Source: Streptomyces spinosus (GTDB taxonomy: Bacteria > Actinomycetota > Actinomycetes > Streptomycetales > Streptomycetaceae). From it: a stretch of DNA of 64,000 bases. The stretch covers positions 62,001-126,000 of the forward strand of contig NZ_JAINRC010000012.1 of assembly GCF_020400655.1 (NCBI RefSeq), given 5' to 3'. Made by a program: the position numbers and the translations under genes. The notes under the pieces are model-generated. The model did not search any database, had not been told where the DNA came from, and saw only the letters and a program-made list of their open reading frames with translations. This document shows positions 48,208-57,695 of the stretch, in pieces; within the stretch, counting starts at the first letter, position 1; each line of letters starts with the position of its first letter.

Positions 48208-48810
48208 TCAGGCCGACACCAGCAGGCGTCCCCGACGGGCGTACTCAAGGGCCCGCGGGCTGAGGACCGGACGCGGCACCAGGATGCCGCAGTCCGCGCA
48301 CACCGGGCCGGACGACGGCTCGTGGTCCAGGCCGTACTTCCACACCAGGCGCTCACCGCCGCACACCGGGCACGACGAGCCCGGTTCCCGCTCCAGCGCG
48401 GCGATCAGCCGGCGCAGCACCACCGCCAGCGGCTCGCCGGGGTGCACCCGCGGGTCGTCGCACCAGGCGACCCCGAAGCCGCCCCAGGTCAGCCGGTGCC
48501 AGTCGTCCACGCTGCCCGGCCGGCGCAGCCCGTCGTGCTTCTCCTTCCTGCGTCGCTCGGTGAAGTCGGTCTCGTAGGCCAGCCAGACGTCCCGGGCCTC
48601 CTCCAGCTCCTCCAGCGCGGCCACGAGCCGCGCCGGATCGGGGGAGCGGTCCTCGGGACCGAACCCCGCCCGGGAGCACAGATGGTCCCAGGTCGCCCGA
48701 TGCCCGTAAGGGGCGAACTTCTCCAGGCACTTGCGCAGCGAGTACCGCCGCAGCGCCAGATCACAGCCCGGATCGCGTACCTGTCTCGCCAGACTCCGGA
48801 AACCTGCCAT
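48208..48810 (-). CDS. Zinc-ribbon protein of unknown function
   Basis: 200 aa. N-terminal 140 residues helical and charged (CLEKFAPYGHRATWDHLCSRAGF, LVAALEELEEARDVWLAYETDFTERRRKEKHDG), a short conserved-looking block DDWHRLTWGGFGVAWCDDPRVHP, then a Cys4 zinc ribbon CPVCGG...CADCG near residue 145-175. GGAGG before ATG 48810. I do not recognise a family; the ribbon suggests nucleic-acid or protein binding. Confidence 0.75.
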   Translation of the reverse strand: MAGFRSLARQVRDPGCDLALRRYSLRKCLEKFAPYGHRATWDHLCSRAGFGPEDRSPDPARLVAALEELEEARDVWLAYETDFTERRRKEKHDGLRRPGSVDDWHRLTWGGFGVAWCDDPRVHPGEPLAVVLRRLIAALEREPGSSCPVCGGERLVWKYGLDHEPSSGPVCADCGILVPRPVLSPRALEYARRGRLLVSA

Positions 48811-49017
48811 CGCCCTGCACCTCCGTCACACCTGCACCTGTACTCCGGTCACTTCGGCGTCGTCGCACGGACGTCGTCGAATAGACGTATCGACAGGCGA
48901 TTCGGCTCCATCTCTTCTCGGGATCTGTCTCCAGACTCCAGAAAGTGACGCATGTTCATCTTTAAAGCTGGGGATACCGGCGGTAACGTTCGGCCACCTC
49001 TGTCGCTAGGAGCTGCC

Positions 49018-51807
49018 ATGCCACGGCGAACCCCACGTACCGCCCTTGACAGACTGAGAACGTCCCGCCGACTTCCCGGGTTCCTGAAGACCGCGTCCGT
49101 ATGCGTCCTCGTCGCCGGTCTTCTGTCCCCCCTCACCCGGACGGCGGTGGCGGCGACCGACGCCACGGCCGCCAACGACTACTGCGGCGGCCGGTGTTCG
49201 GACATCCTGCCGCCCGGTGAGAACGGCAACGCGACGCTCGCCCAGATCCTGCTCAACCAGGCCTTCGGCACCCAGCCCGCACACGCCGAGGACCAGCTCG
49301 GCCCGTACGCCAACCTGGCCACCGGCTACAAGAGCCTGACCGACACCACGGTCAACACCTTCTTCAACGACGCCTCGTTCGGCGTCCCCGCCGACCAGGT
49401 CGCCTCCACCGAGAAGCCGGCCGGCCGCGGTGACGTGACCATCGTCCGCGACAAGAAGACCGGTGTGCCGCACATCACGGGCACCACCCGCTACGGCACC
49501 GAGTTCGGCGCCGGGTACGCGGCGGCCCAGGACCGGCTGTGGCTCATGGACGTCTTCCGGCACGTGGGCCGCGGCCAGCTGACCTCCTTCGCCGGCGGCG
49601 CACCCGCCAACCAGGGCCTGGAGCAGCAGTTCTACCGCAACGCGCCCTACACCGAGGCCGACCTCCAGGCGCAGATCGACAACGCGGTCGCCAAGAACGG
49701 CGCCCGCGGCCAGCAGGCCCTCGCCGACGTCAAGGCCTACCTCGACGGCATCAACGCCTACATCGACGCCTCGGACAGCGGCCGTTACTTCCCCGGCGAG
49801 TACGTCCTGACCGGCCACAAGGACTCGATCACCAACGCCGGCACCATAGAGCACTTCAAGGTCACCGACCTCGTGGCGCTCGCCTCCGTCATCGGCTCGC
49901 TGTTCGGCTCCGGCGGCGGCGGCGAGGTCGACAACGCGCTCTCCCTGCTGGCCGCCCAGGCCAAGTACGGCGTCGAGGAGGGCACCAGGGTCTGGGAGTC
50001 CTTCCGCGAACGCAACGACCCCGAGGCCGTCCTCACCCTCCACGACGGCCAGAGCTTCCCCTACGGCGCCAAGCCCGCCGACGCCCGGGGCGAGGCCCTG
50101 CCGGACGCCGGCTCGGTGACCCGGGAACCGCTGGTCTACGACCGTACCGGCAGCGCGGCCACCGCCGCCGCCACCGGCACCTCGGCCTCTGCGGCGAAGA
50201 CCGTCCTCGGCTCCGCCCGGCGCGGCATGTCCAACGCGCTCGTGGTCAGCGGCAAGTACACCGCCAGCGGACACCCCATCGCCGTCTTCGGACCGCAGAC
50301 CGGCTACTTCGCCCCGCAGCTGCTCATGCTCCAGGAGATCCAGGGCCCCGGCATCAGCGCCCGCGGGGCCTCCTTCGCGGGCCTGAGCATGTACGTCGAA
50401 CTCGGCCGCGGCCAGGACTACTCCTGGAGCGCCACCACCTCCGGCCAGGACATCATCGACACCTACGCGGTCGAGCTGTGCCAGGACGACTACCACTACC
50501 TGTACCACGGCACCTGCACGGCCATGGAGAAGATCGAGCAGAAGAACGCCTGGAAGCCGACCACCGCCGACGGCACCGCCGCCGGGTCGTACACCATGCG
50601 CGCCTGGCGGACCGCGTACGGTCCCGTGGAGTACCGCGCCACCGTCGGCGGCAAGAAGGTCGCCTACACCGCCCTGCGCTCCTCCTACCTGCACGAGGCC
50701 GACTCCATCATCGGCTTCCAGATGCTCAACGACCCCGACTACGTCAAGGGGCCGCAGGACTTCCAGAGCGCGGCGCAGCACATCAACTTCACCTTCAACT
50801 GGTTCTACGCCGACTCCCAGCACACCGCCTACTACAACAGCGGTGACAACCCCGTCCGCGCGAGCGGTGTCGACAGCGAGTTCCCGGTGTGGGCGCAGCC
50901 GGCCTACGAGTGGCGGAACTGGGACCCGGCCACCAACACCGCCGACTACACCCCGCCCTCCGCGCACCCCAACTCCGTCGACCAGGACTACTACGTCTCC
51001 TGGAACAACAAGCAGGCCGAGGAGTACACGGCCGCGCCCTGGGGCGAGGGCTCCGTGCACCGCGGCAACCTGCTGGACGACCGGGTGAAGAAGCTGGTCG
51101 CGGCCGGCGGGGTCACGCGGGCCAAGCTGGTGCAGGCCATGGCGGACGCGGGCCTCGCCGACCTGCGCGCCGAGGACGTGCTGCCCAAGCTGCTCAAGGT
51201 GGTCACCTCCTCGCCGGTGACCGACTCCACGGCCGCCGCGGCGGTGAGCAAGCTCCAGGCGTGGGTGACCGCCGGCGCCAAGCGCACCGAGACGTCGGCC
51301 GGTTCCAGGAAGTACGCCGACGCCGACGCGATCCGCGTCCTGGACGCCTGGTGGCCGCTGCTGGTCAAGGCCGAGTTCGAACCCGGCCTCGGCAGCGACC
51401 TCTACACCGCGGTCACCGCCAACCTGCCGGTCGACGAGGCACCGTCGGCCGGTCACGGCCCGACCGGCTCGCACGCCGGCAGCTCCTTCCAGTACGGCTG
51501 GTGGTCCTACGTCGACAAGGACATCCGGGCGGTGCTCGGGGAGCCCGTGCGGGGCGGTCTGGCCCGGACGTACTGCGGCGGCGGCAGCCTCACCGCCTGC
51601 CGGGACACCCTGATCAGCACCCTGAAGCAGGCCGCCGGCCTGACCGCCGCCCAGGTCTACCCGGGCGACGACCAGTGCTCGGCGGGCGACCAGTGGTGCG
51701 CCGACTCGATCGTCCAGCGCACGCTGGGCGGCATCAAGCACGGCAGGATCAGCTGGCAGAACCGGCCGACCTTCCAGCAGGTCGTGGAGTACACCTCGCA
51801 CCGCTGA
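49018..51807 (+). CDS. Secreted penicillin acylase family (Ntn-hydrolase)
   Basis: 929 aa preproenzyme. Signal peptide VCVLVAGLLSPLTRTAVAA; alpha chain with DVTIVRDKKTGVPHITGTT and GAGYAAAQDRLWLMDVFRHVGRGQLTSF; autocatalytic cleavage would expose S405 in RRGMSNALVVSG as N-terminal nucleophile of the beta chain; GRGQDYSWSATTSGQD and HINFTFNWFYAD follow. Exported amidase; Streptomyces relatives deacylate beta-lactams, aculeacin-type lipopeptides or acyl-homoserine lactones (family knowledge). TAGGAG sets ATG 49018. Monocistronic. Confidence 0.92.
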   Translation: MPRRTPRTALDRLRTSRRLPGFLKTASVCVLVAGLLSPLTRTAVAATDATAANDYCGGRCSDILPPGENGNATLAQILLNQAFGTQPAHAEDQLGPYANLATGYKSLTDTTVNTFFNDASFGVPADQVASTEKPAGRGDVTIVRDKKTGVPHITGTTRYGTEFGAGYAAAQDRLWLMDVFRHVGRGQLTSFAGGAPANQGLEQQFYRNAPYTEADLQAQIDNAVAKNGARGQQALADVKAYLDGINAYIDASDSGRYFPGEYVLTGHKDSITNAGTIEHFKVTDLVALASVIGSLFGSGGGGEVDNALSLLAAQAKYGVEEGTRVWESFRERNDPEAVLTLHDGQSFPYGAKPADARGEALPDAGSVTREPLVYDRTGSAATAAATGTSASAAKTVLGSARRGMSNALVVSGKYTASGHPIAVFGPQTGYFAPQLLMLQEIQGPGISARGASFAGLSMYVELGRGQDYSWSATTSGQDIIDTYAVELCQDDYHYLYHGTCTAMEKIEQKNAWKPTTADGTAAGSYTMRAWRTAYGPVEYRATVGGKKVAYTALRSSYLHEADSIIGFQMLNDPDYVKGPQDFQSAAQHINFTFNWFYADSQHTAYYNSGDNPVRASGVDSEFPVWAQPAYEWRNWDPATNTADYTPPSAHPNSVDQDYYVSWNNKQAEEYTAAPWGEGSVHRGNLLDDRVKKLVAAGGVTRAKLVQAMADAGLADLRAEDVLPKLLKVVTSSPVTDSTAAAAVSKLQAWVTAGAKRTETSAGSRKYADADAIRVLDAWWPLLVKAEFEPGLGSDLYTAVTANLPVDEAPSAGHGPTGSHAGSSFQYGWWSYVDKDIRAVLGEPVRGGLARTYCGGGSLTACRDTLISTLKQAAGLTAAQVYPGDDQCSAGDQWCADSIVQRTLGGIKHGRISWQNRPTFQQVVEYTSHR

Positions 51808-51822
51808 GCCGCCACGGGCGGC
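51808..51822. terminator. Short hairpin between convergent genes
   Basis: GCCGCC-ACG-GGCGGC immediately after the acylase stop and just before the stop of the opposite gene. Confidence 0.5.
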
Positions 51823-51825
51823 GGG

Positions 51826-53127
51826 TCAGGCGATACGGCCCGCCGCCAGCACCACCCGCGCCAGTTCGGGGTGCACGATGTCGCTGTGCGCCCCGGACGG
51901 CGCGCCCCCGCGCCGGACCACGGCCGCCGCGTCCACGTTCACGCACCCCGACGCGGGCAGCCGGCCGCCGAGAGCCGCCGCCAGGTCCAGCCGCACGGTG
52001 CCCGGCACCGCCTGCGTCCCGTCGTGGCCCATGGCACCCCACCGGGGCCCGAGCACCGCCGCGATCTCGCTGCCCGCGCAGGCCCGGTCGTCCCCGGTCA
52101 GCCGCGAGGCCAGCGGGTAGAACGTGCCGAGGGCCGCGTCGAAGCGCGAGTGGCAGCACACCAGCGGGCCGTCGACGCGCCGCTGGAGGTCCTTGAGCGC
52201 GCCCGACCGGTCCGGGGCGTGCGGCAGCCGGGCCGCGAACGCGTAGTGCGAGAAGGCGCCCTGGAGCAGGGTCACCGACTTCACCGCGGTGACTTCCGCG
52301 GGCAGCCCGCGCAGCGCGAACGCCACCAGCCGGCCGCCGAAGCTGTGCCCGACCAGATGCACGCGCACCCCGGGCGCCGCCTTTGCCAACCGCCCCAGCA
52401 GCGGGCCGAGTCCCCGCTCGCCGACCGTCCCGGCCCGCCGTTTCATCTGGAGGTAGGTCGCCTGCCGCAGCAGTTCCTTCGCGCCGTCCCAGGGGTTCGG
52501 AAGGGCGAACCGGGGCGCGTCGCCGGACGCGTCGAGCGCGGCCAGGGCCTCGGCGAACCGCCGGCACACGGTCACCGGATCGTCGCCGGACACGGCCGGT
52601 TCGCCGTCCTCGTCCGTGTCGGCCGCCACCCCCTGCCCGTCGTCGTCCAGCAGCAGCCGCACCAGCCCGCCGAACTCGGCCAGCCCCCGGGCGCCGCCCG
52701 GCCGTTCGTCCAGCATCCGGGCCAGCCGGTCCAGCACGGTCGTCCGGTTCGGGAACGCCTGAAGCAGGGCACGCCGGGTGTCCTTGTCCAGCGCCGGGCG
52801 CGGCGCCGCCTCCGCCTCTTCGGCCGCCACGGACCTCGGGAGGTCCGGGATCGGCTCGTCGCTGAACCGCATCGACGGCCAGATCACGCCGACGTACCCC
52901 AGCCGGGCCCCCGGGGCCAGCGCCGGGAACGGCGCGAGGAAACGGCGGTACAACGCCGTCGCGCCCGAGCGGTCGTTGTTCCAGCCGTGCGAGAAGACGA
53001 CCAGGTCACGGACGCCGAGGTCCGTGACCTGCGTCAGCAGGCGGTCGCGTTCGGGGCCGTCCACGTCCCCGTCCGCGTCGAAGGTCAGCTCCCAGTAGGG
53101 ACTCACACTCATCCCGGGCTCCGCCAT
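51826..53127 (-). CDS. Large alpha/beta-hydrolase-fold protein of unknown substrate
   Basis: 433 aa, no signal peptide. Start PYWELTFDADGDVD then LVVFSHGWNNDRSGATALYRRF (oxyanion strand), GYVGVIWPSMRF, a long helical insertion (about 100-220), nucleophile elbow VHLVGHSFGGRLVAFAL and late His in GAHSDIVHPELARVVL. The pattern resembles DUF900-like cytoplasmic hydrolases in bacteria. AGGGGG before ATG 53127; ATG 53112 possible. Substrate unknown; NamZ gene lies upstream on the same strand, 31 bp away. Confidence 0.78.
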   Translation of the reverse strand: MAEPGMSVSPYWELTFDADGDVDGPERDRLLTQVTDLGVRDLVVFSHGWNNDRSGATALYRRFLAPFPALAPGARLGYVGVIWPSMRFSDEPIPDLPRSVAAEEAEAAPRPALDKDTRRALLQAFPNRTTVLDRLARMLDERPGGARGLAEFGGLVRLLLDDDGQGVAADTDEDGEPAVSGDDPVTVCRRFAEALAALDASGDAPRFALPNPWDGAKELLRQATYLQMKRRAGTVGERGLGPLLGRLAKAAPGVRVHLVGHSFGGRLVAFALRGLPAEVTAVKSVTLLQGAFSHYAFAARLPHAPDRSGALKDLQRRVDGPLVCCHSRFDAALGTFYPLASRLTGDDRACAGSEIAAVLGPRWGAMGHDGTQAVPGTVRLDLAAALGGRLPASGCVNVDAAAVVRRGGAPSGAHSDIVHPELARVVLAAGRIA

Positions 53128-53158
53128 GCCAGACCCCCTAGCTCCCGGAGGAGGAGCG

Positions 53159-54382
53159 CTACGTGTACAGGAGATACCCCTTCCGGACCCGCCGGAACGC
53201 GGTCAGCTCCTCCTGCCAGGCGCCCGTCACCTCGTCGGTGCCGGCGCCCGCGTCGATCATCGTGCGGACCCGGGCGGAACCGGTGAGCTTGTCGATCCAG
53301 TCGTCGGGCCGCCAGGCGAAGCCGCTCCACGCCTTCCTGGCGGTGACCAGCAGCGCGATCCCGGTGCGTACGGGGTCGTAGGCGGCCCGGTCGGTGACGT
53401 GGACCTGCACCCCGCCGACCGTCCTGCCCTGGAACTTGGAGAACGTGGGCGCGAAGTACGCCTCCCGGAACCGCACACCCGGCAGGCCCTCCTCGTTCGC
53501 GGCGGCGGCCCAGCGGCCGTCGAGGCCCTCGGCGCCGAGGAGTTCGAAGGGCCGGGTCGTGCCGCGCCCCTCCGAGAGGTTGGTGCCCTCGAACAGACAG
53601 GTCCCGGAGTACACCAACGCGGTGTCCGGCGTGGGCATGTTGGGGCTCGGCGGCACCCAGGGCAGCCCGGAGGTGTCGTAGAAGCCGGAGCGCTTCCAGC
53701 CCGACATGCGGACGGTCTCCAGCGGGACGGGCGTGGCCAGGAACTCGCCGTTGAACAGGCGGGCCAGTTCCGCGACGGTCATCCCGTGCGCCTGCGCGAT
53801 CGGCTGCCGGCCGACGAAGGTGGCGAACTCCTTGTGCAGCACCGGGCCCAGCGCCTCGCGTCCGGTCACCGGGTTCGGGCGGTCCAGCACGACGAACCGC
53901 TTGCCGGCGAGCTGGGCCGCCTCCATGCAGTCGTAGAGCGTCCAGATGTACGTGTAGAAGCGGGCGCCCACGTCCTGGATGTCGAAGACGACGGTGTCGA
54001 CGCCGGAGGCGGTGAAGACGTCGGCGAGCGGACGGCCGCTCTTCAGGTACGTGTCGTACACCGGCAGGCCGGTCGCCGGGTCGTCGTAGCGGCCCTCGGA
54101 GCCGCCCGCCTGCGCGGTGCCCCGGAAGCCGTGCTCGGGGCCGAAGACCGCCGTCAGCCGGACGCGCGGGTCCCGGTGCACGACGTCGACGATGTGCTCG
54201 GCGTCCCTGGTGATGCCGGTGGGATTGGTGACGACGCCGACGCGCCGGCCGTCCAGGACCGAGTAGCCGTCGGCTACGAGTCTCTCGAAGCCGGTGTGCA
54301 GACGCGCACGGTGTCCGGGCGCGGGGGCGGGCAGGGCCGTTGTCGTCGCCGAGGCGAGAAGGGTCCGTCGGGACAGGGGCAT
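53159..54382 (-). CDS. DUF1343 exo-beta-N-acetylmuramidase (NamZ family), exported
   Basis: 407 aa. Short twin-arginine-type leader SRRTLLASATTTALPAPAPG. Family blocks: GRRVGVVTNPTGI, AVFGPEHGFRG, DTVVFDIQDVGARFYTYIWTLYDCMEAA, VVLDRPNPVTG, HGMTVAELARLFNGE, YSGTCLFEGTNLSEGRGTT. NamZ enzymes remove terminal MurNAc from peptidoglycan fragments during wall recycling. GGAGG before ATG 54382 defines the start. Divergent from the SDR gene. Confidence 0.9.
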   Translation of the reverse strand: MPLSRRTLLASATTTALPAPAPGHRARLHTGFERLVADGYSVLDGRRVGVVTNPTGITRDAEHIVDVVHRDPRVRLTAVFGPEHGFRGTAQAGGSEGRYDDPATGLPVYDTYLKSGRPLADVFTASGVDTVVFDIQDVGARFYTYIWTLYDCMEAAQLAGKRFVVLDRPNPVTGREALGPVLHKEFATFVGRQPIAQAHGMTVAELARLFNGEFLATPVPLETVRMSGWKRSGFYDTSGLPWVPPSPNMPTPDTALVYSGTCLFEGTNLSEGRGTTRPFELLGAEGLDGRWAAAANEEGLPGVRFREAYFAPTFSKFQGRTVGGVQVHVTDRAAYDPVRTGIALLVTARKAWSGFAWRPDDWIDKLTGSARVRTMIDAGAGTDEVTGAWQEELTAFRRVRKGYLLYT

Positions 54383-54503
54383 GGGGACCTCCGGTGAGTG
54401 GGCACGTGCGGGCCGTCCGGGTTGCTCGCGCACACGCGGCGGAGCCGCATGCCGGCAACGCCCCGCGCCCCTAGAGGTTGGTGCAGTCACCCTTTCTTTT
54501 ACA

Positions 54504-54523
54504 CATACCGACCGGTTAGTCTG
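54504..54523. promoter_or_regulatory. TetR-type operator (CATACCG class), site 2
   Basis: CATACCGACCGGTTAGTCTG; its minus strand carries ACCGGTCGGTATG, identical to sites at 32138 and 59980. It overlaps TAGTCT (54517-54522), a likely -10 for the SDR-ligase operon. Confidence 0.65.
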
Positions 54524-54563
54524 GCGATCGCTGAGCCGAGTCGCACCGTGTCGAAGGAGACCG

Positions 54564-55337
54564 ATGGTGGAAGCCGTGCAGGATGCGGGAGTGGTCGTCA
54601 CCGGAGCCGGTGGCGGGATCGGGGCGGCGCTTGCCCGGCGGTTCGCCGCGGAAGGGGCGCGGGTCGTGGTGAACGACCTGGACGCCGGGAGGGCGAAGGC
54701 GGTGGCCGAGGAGATCGGCGGGACCGCCGTGCCCGGTGACGCCTCCGCGATCGTCGCCGACGCCCGCGACGCGCTCGGCGGCACGGTGGACGTCTACTGC
54801 GCCAACGCGGGCGTCGCCTTCGAGGACGGCGACCTCGCGGGCACCCTGGACGAGAAGACCTGGGCCACCTCCTGGGACGTGAACCTGATGGCCCACGTCC
54901 GGGCCGCGCACGCGCTGCTGCCCGACTGGCTGGAGCGGGGCGGCGGGCGGTTCGTCTCCACCGTCTCCGCCGCCGGCCTGCTCACCATGATCGGCGCGCC
55001 CTCCTACAGCGTCACCAAGCACGGCGCCTACGCCTTCGCCGAGTGGCTGTCGCTGACGTACCGGCACCGGGGGATCAAGGTCCACGCCATCTGCCCGCAG
55101 GGCGTCCGCACCGACATGCTCGCCGCCACCGGCAGCGCGGGCGACCTGGTGCTCCAGCCGACCGCGATCGCGCCGGAGGCCGTCGCCGACGCCCTGTTCG
55201 AGGGCATCGCGGAGGACCGCTTCCTGATCCTGCCGCACCCCGAGGTCGCCGGTTTCTACCAGGCGCGGGCCGGCGAGCCCGACCGCTGGCTGACGAACAT
55301 GAACCACCTCCAGCAGAAGTGGGAGGCCGCCCGGTGA
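54564..55337 (+). CDS. Short-chain dehydrogenase/reductase
   Basis: 257 aa. Cofactor motif VVTGAGGGIGAALARRFAAEGARVVVND, NAG motif YCANAGVAFEDGD, catalytic Ser in VSAAG and Tyr/Lys in YSVTKHG. AAGGAG before ATG 54564. Its stop overlaps the GTG of an acyl-CoA ligase, so it probably oxidises a hydroxyacyl or alcohol intermediate of the same pathway. Transcribed through a CATACCG-class operator. Confidence 0.92.
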   Translation: MVEAVQDAGVVVTGAGGGIGAALARRFAAEGARVVVNDLDAGRAKAVAEEIGGTAVPGDASAIVADARDALGGTVDVYCANAGVAFEDGDLAGTLDEKTWATSWDVNLMAHVRAAHALLPDWLERGGGRFVSTVSAAGLLTMIGAPSYSVTKHGAYAFAEWLSLTYRHRGIKVHAICPQGVRTDMLAATGSAGDLVLQPTAIAPEAVADALFEGIAEDRFLILPHPEVAGFYQARAGEPDRWLTNMNHLQQKWEAAR

Positions 55338-56986
55338 CCGCCTCCCCGTACGCGGCCCGCCCCTGGCTGGCGCTGCTGACCGAGGCCCAGCGCGCCCCGG
55401 TGGACCCCGCCGACTCGCTCGTGCACGCCCTGCGCGACGCCGTCGCCCAGGCCCCCGACCGCACCTTCCTCGCCTACTTCGACGGCCGGATCAGCTACCG
55501 GGAGGCCGACGAGCTGAGCGACGCCGTCGCCGCCCACCTCGCCGCGCGCGGCCTGGAGCGCGGCGACCGGGTGGCCGTCCTGCTGCAGAACTCCCCGCAC
55601 TTCGTGCTCGCCGTGCTCGGCGCCTGGAAGGCCGGCGCGACCGTCGTCCCGGTCAACCCCATGTACAAGTCCGGGGAGGTGGCACACGTCCTGCGGGACG
55701 GCGAGGTGGCCGCGCTGATCTGCTCCGACCGGGCCTGGGAGGCGTATCTGAGGCAGACGGCCGCCGGTTCGCCCGTGCGGATCGTGCTCACCGCCTGCGA
55801 ACGGGACTTCCAGACCCGCGACGACCCGCGCGTGCTGGGCTTCGAGCGACTGCCCCGGGCCCAGGACGCCGACGACCTGGTGGCCGTCGCCCGGCAGGGC
55901 GGCCGGGCCCCCGAGGGCCGCTCGCCGCGCCCGCAGGACATCGCGCTGATCAGCTACACCTCGGGCACCAGCGGCACGCCGAAGGGCGCCACCAACACGC
56001 ACGCGAACGTGATGCACAACGCCGAGCGGCAGGCCGCCGGGCTCGGCCTGCCCGAGGCACCCGTGTACTACGCGCTCGCCCCGCTGTTCCACATCACCGG
56101 CATGGTCTGCCAGTTCGGCGCCTGCCTGGTCGGCGCCGGGACCCTCGTGCTCACCTACCGCTTCGAGCCCGGCGTCGTCCTGGACGCCTTCGCCGAGCAC
56201 CGCCCGCACTACACCGTCGGCCCCTCCACCGCCTACATGGCGCTCGCCGCCCGCCCCGACGCCACCCGCGAGCACTTCGCCTCGTTCGTGAACCTGTCGT
56301 CGGGCGGCGCCCCCGTGCCGCCGGCCCTGGTGGAGGCGTTCCGGGAGCGCTTCGGGCCGTACATCCGCGTCGGCTACGGCCTCACCGAGTGCACCGCCCC
56401 CTGCGCCTCCGTCCCACCGCACCTTCAGGCGCCCGTGGACCCGGTCTCCGGGACGCTCTCCGTGGGCCTGCCCGGCGCCGACACGGTCGTGCGCATCCTG
56501 GACGAGCAGGGCGCGGAGGTGCCCTTCGGGCAGCACGGCGAGATCGTCGTGCGCGGGCCGCAGGTGGTGCCCGGCTACTGGCGGCGGCCGGACGCCACCG
56601 CCGAAACCTTCCCGGACGGCGAGCTGCGCACCGGCGACATCGGGTTCATGGACGAGCGGGGCTGGCTGTACGTCGTGGACCGCAAGAAGGACATGATCAA
56701 CGCGTCCGGCTTCAAGGTGTGGCCGCGCGAGGTGGAGGACGTCCTCTACACCCACCCGGCGGTGCGTGAGGCGGCCGTCGTCGGCGTCCCCGACGGGTAC
56801 CGTGGCGAGACCGTCAAGGCCTATATCAGCCTCCGTCCGGGGGCCGAGACGGACCCGGGCGAACTCGCGGCGTACTGCAAGGAGAGACTGGCCGCCTACA
56901 AGTACCCGCGACAGGTGGAGATCCTGCCCGACCTGCCCAAGACGGCGAGTGGGAAGATCCTCAGGCGGGAACTGCGTTCCCGCTAG
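55334..56986 (+). CDS. Acyl-CoA ligase (AMP-dependent synthetase)
   Basis: 550 aa. ANL-family motifs: phosphate-binding YTSGTSGTPKG, A5 GYGLTECT, A7 GELRTGDIGFMDERGW, A8 DRKKDMINASGFKVWPREVE, A10 lysine in KTASGKILRR. Activates a fatty or aromatic acid to its CoA thioester. GTG 55334 overlaps the SDR stop by four bases. Followed by the TetR gene 26 bp later. Confidence 0.93.
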   Translation: MTASPYAARPWLALLTEAQRAPVDPADSLVHALRDAVAQAPDRTFLAYFDGRISYREADELSDAVAAHLAARGLERGDRVAVLLQNSPHFVLAVLGAWKAGATVVPVNPMYKSGEVAHVLRDGEVAALICSDRAWEAYLRQTAAGSPVRIVLTACERDFQTRDDPRVLGFERLPRAQDADDLVAVARQGGRAPEGRSPRPQDIALISYTSGTSGTPKGATNTHANVMHNAERQAAGLGLPEAPVYYALAPLFHITGMVCQFGACLVGAGTLVLTYRFEPGVVLDAFAEHRPHYTVGPSTAYMALAARPDATREHFASFVNLSSGGAPVPPALVEAFRERFGPYIRVGYGLTECTAPCASVPPHLQAPVDPVSGTLSVGLPGADTVVRILDEQGAEVPFGQHGEIVVRGPQVVPGYWRRPDATAETFPDGELRTGDIGFMDERGWLYVVDRKKDMINASGFKVWPREVEDVLYTHPAVREAAVVGVPDGYRGETVKAYISLRPGAETDPGELAAYCKERLAAYKYPRQVEILPDLPKTASGKILRRELRSR

Positions 56987-57012
56987 CAGCGAGTGACCTC
57001 ACGGAAAGGCAG

Positions 57013-57615
57013 GTGGCGGCAGTGCCCAGGACGACGGACGGAGACGGGACGCCCGTCCCGCAGCGGCTGCTGGCCGCCGCCACCCGGCTCTTCGCGGAGC
57101 AGGGCTACGACCGCACCTCCGTGCAGGAGATCGTGGAGGCGGCCGGTGTCACCAAGGGGGCGCTGTACCACTACTTCGGCTCCAAGGACGACCTGCTGCA
57201 CGAGGTGTACGCGCGCGTGCTGCGTCTCCAGCAGGAGCGGCTGGACACCTTCGCGAACGCCGACGAGCCGGTGGAGAAGCGGCTCAGGGACGCGGCGGCG
57301 GACGTCGTCGTCACCACGATCGACAACCTCGACGACGCGATGATCTTCTTCCGGTCCATGCACCACCTGAGTCCGGAGAAGAACAAGCAGGTCCGCGCCG
57401 AGCGCCGGCGCTACCACGAGCGCTTCCGCGCGCTCGTGGAGGAGGGCCAGAAGGCGGGCGTCTTCTCCACGGCGACCCCGGCCGACCTGGTCGTGGACTA
57501 CCACTTCGGCTCGGTCCACCACCTGTCGACGTGGTACCGGCCGGACGGCCCGATGGGCCCGCAGGAGGTGGCCGACCACCTGGCCGACCTGCTGCTGCGG
57601 GCCCTGCGGCCGTAG
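57013..57615 (+). CDS. TetR-family regulator of the flanking acyl-CoA operons
   Basis: 200 aa (GTG 57013; GTG 57022 also plausible). HTH LLAAATRLFAEQGYDRTSVQEIVEAAGVTKGALYHYFGSKDDLLHEV; C-terminal domain with MIFFRSMHHLSPEKNKQVRAERRRYHERFRALVEEGQ, a pattern of actinobacterial regulators of acyl-CoA degradation. Last gene after the SDR-ligase pair and convergent with the acyl-CoA dehydrogenase-phosphotransferase operon; both operons have the CATACCG-class operator, so this is the best candidate to bind it. Confidence 0.9.
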   Translation: MAAVPRTTDGDGTPVPQRLLAAATRLFAEQGYDRTSVQEIVEAAGVTKGALYHYFGSKDDLLHEVYARVLRLQQERLDTFANADEPVEKRLRDAAADVVVTTIDNLDDAMIFFRSMHHLSPEKNKQVRAERRRYHERFRALVEEGQKAGVFSTATPADLVVDYHFGSVHHLSTWYRPDGPMGPQEVADHLADLLLRALRP

Positions 57616-57664
57616 CGGACCTCGCAGGGGCTGAGGGGCCCTGCGGCCGGAGCGGAGACCTCGC
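57601..57664 (+). repeat. Duplicated 3' end of the TetR gene
   Basis: GCCCTGCGGCCGTAGCGGAC...CTCGC (57601-57625) recurs 37 bp on (57638-57664) with TAG changed to GAG and a 2-base insertion. Confidence 0.6.
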
Positions 57665-57684
57665 GGGCCGGGGGGCCTGCGAGG
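57659..57684. terminator. Terminator between convergent TetR and acyl-CoA dehydrogenase genes
   Basis: CCTCGC-G-GGCC / GGCC-T-GCGAGG: 11-bp stem with one G-U pair and a GGGG loop. A second 7-bp hairpin (CGCAGGG/CCCTGCG, 57623-57645) precedes it. Confidence 0.75.
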
Positions 57685-57695
57685 CACCGGCGGCC

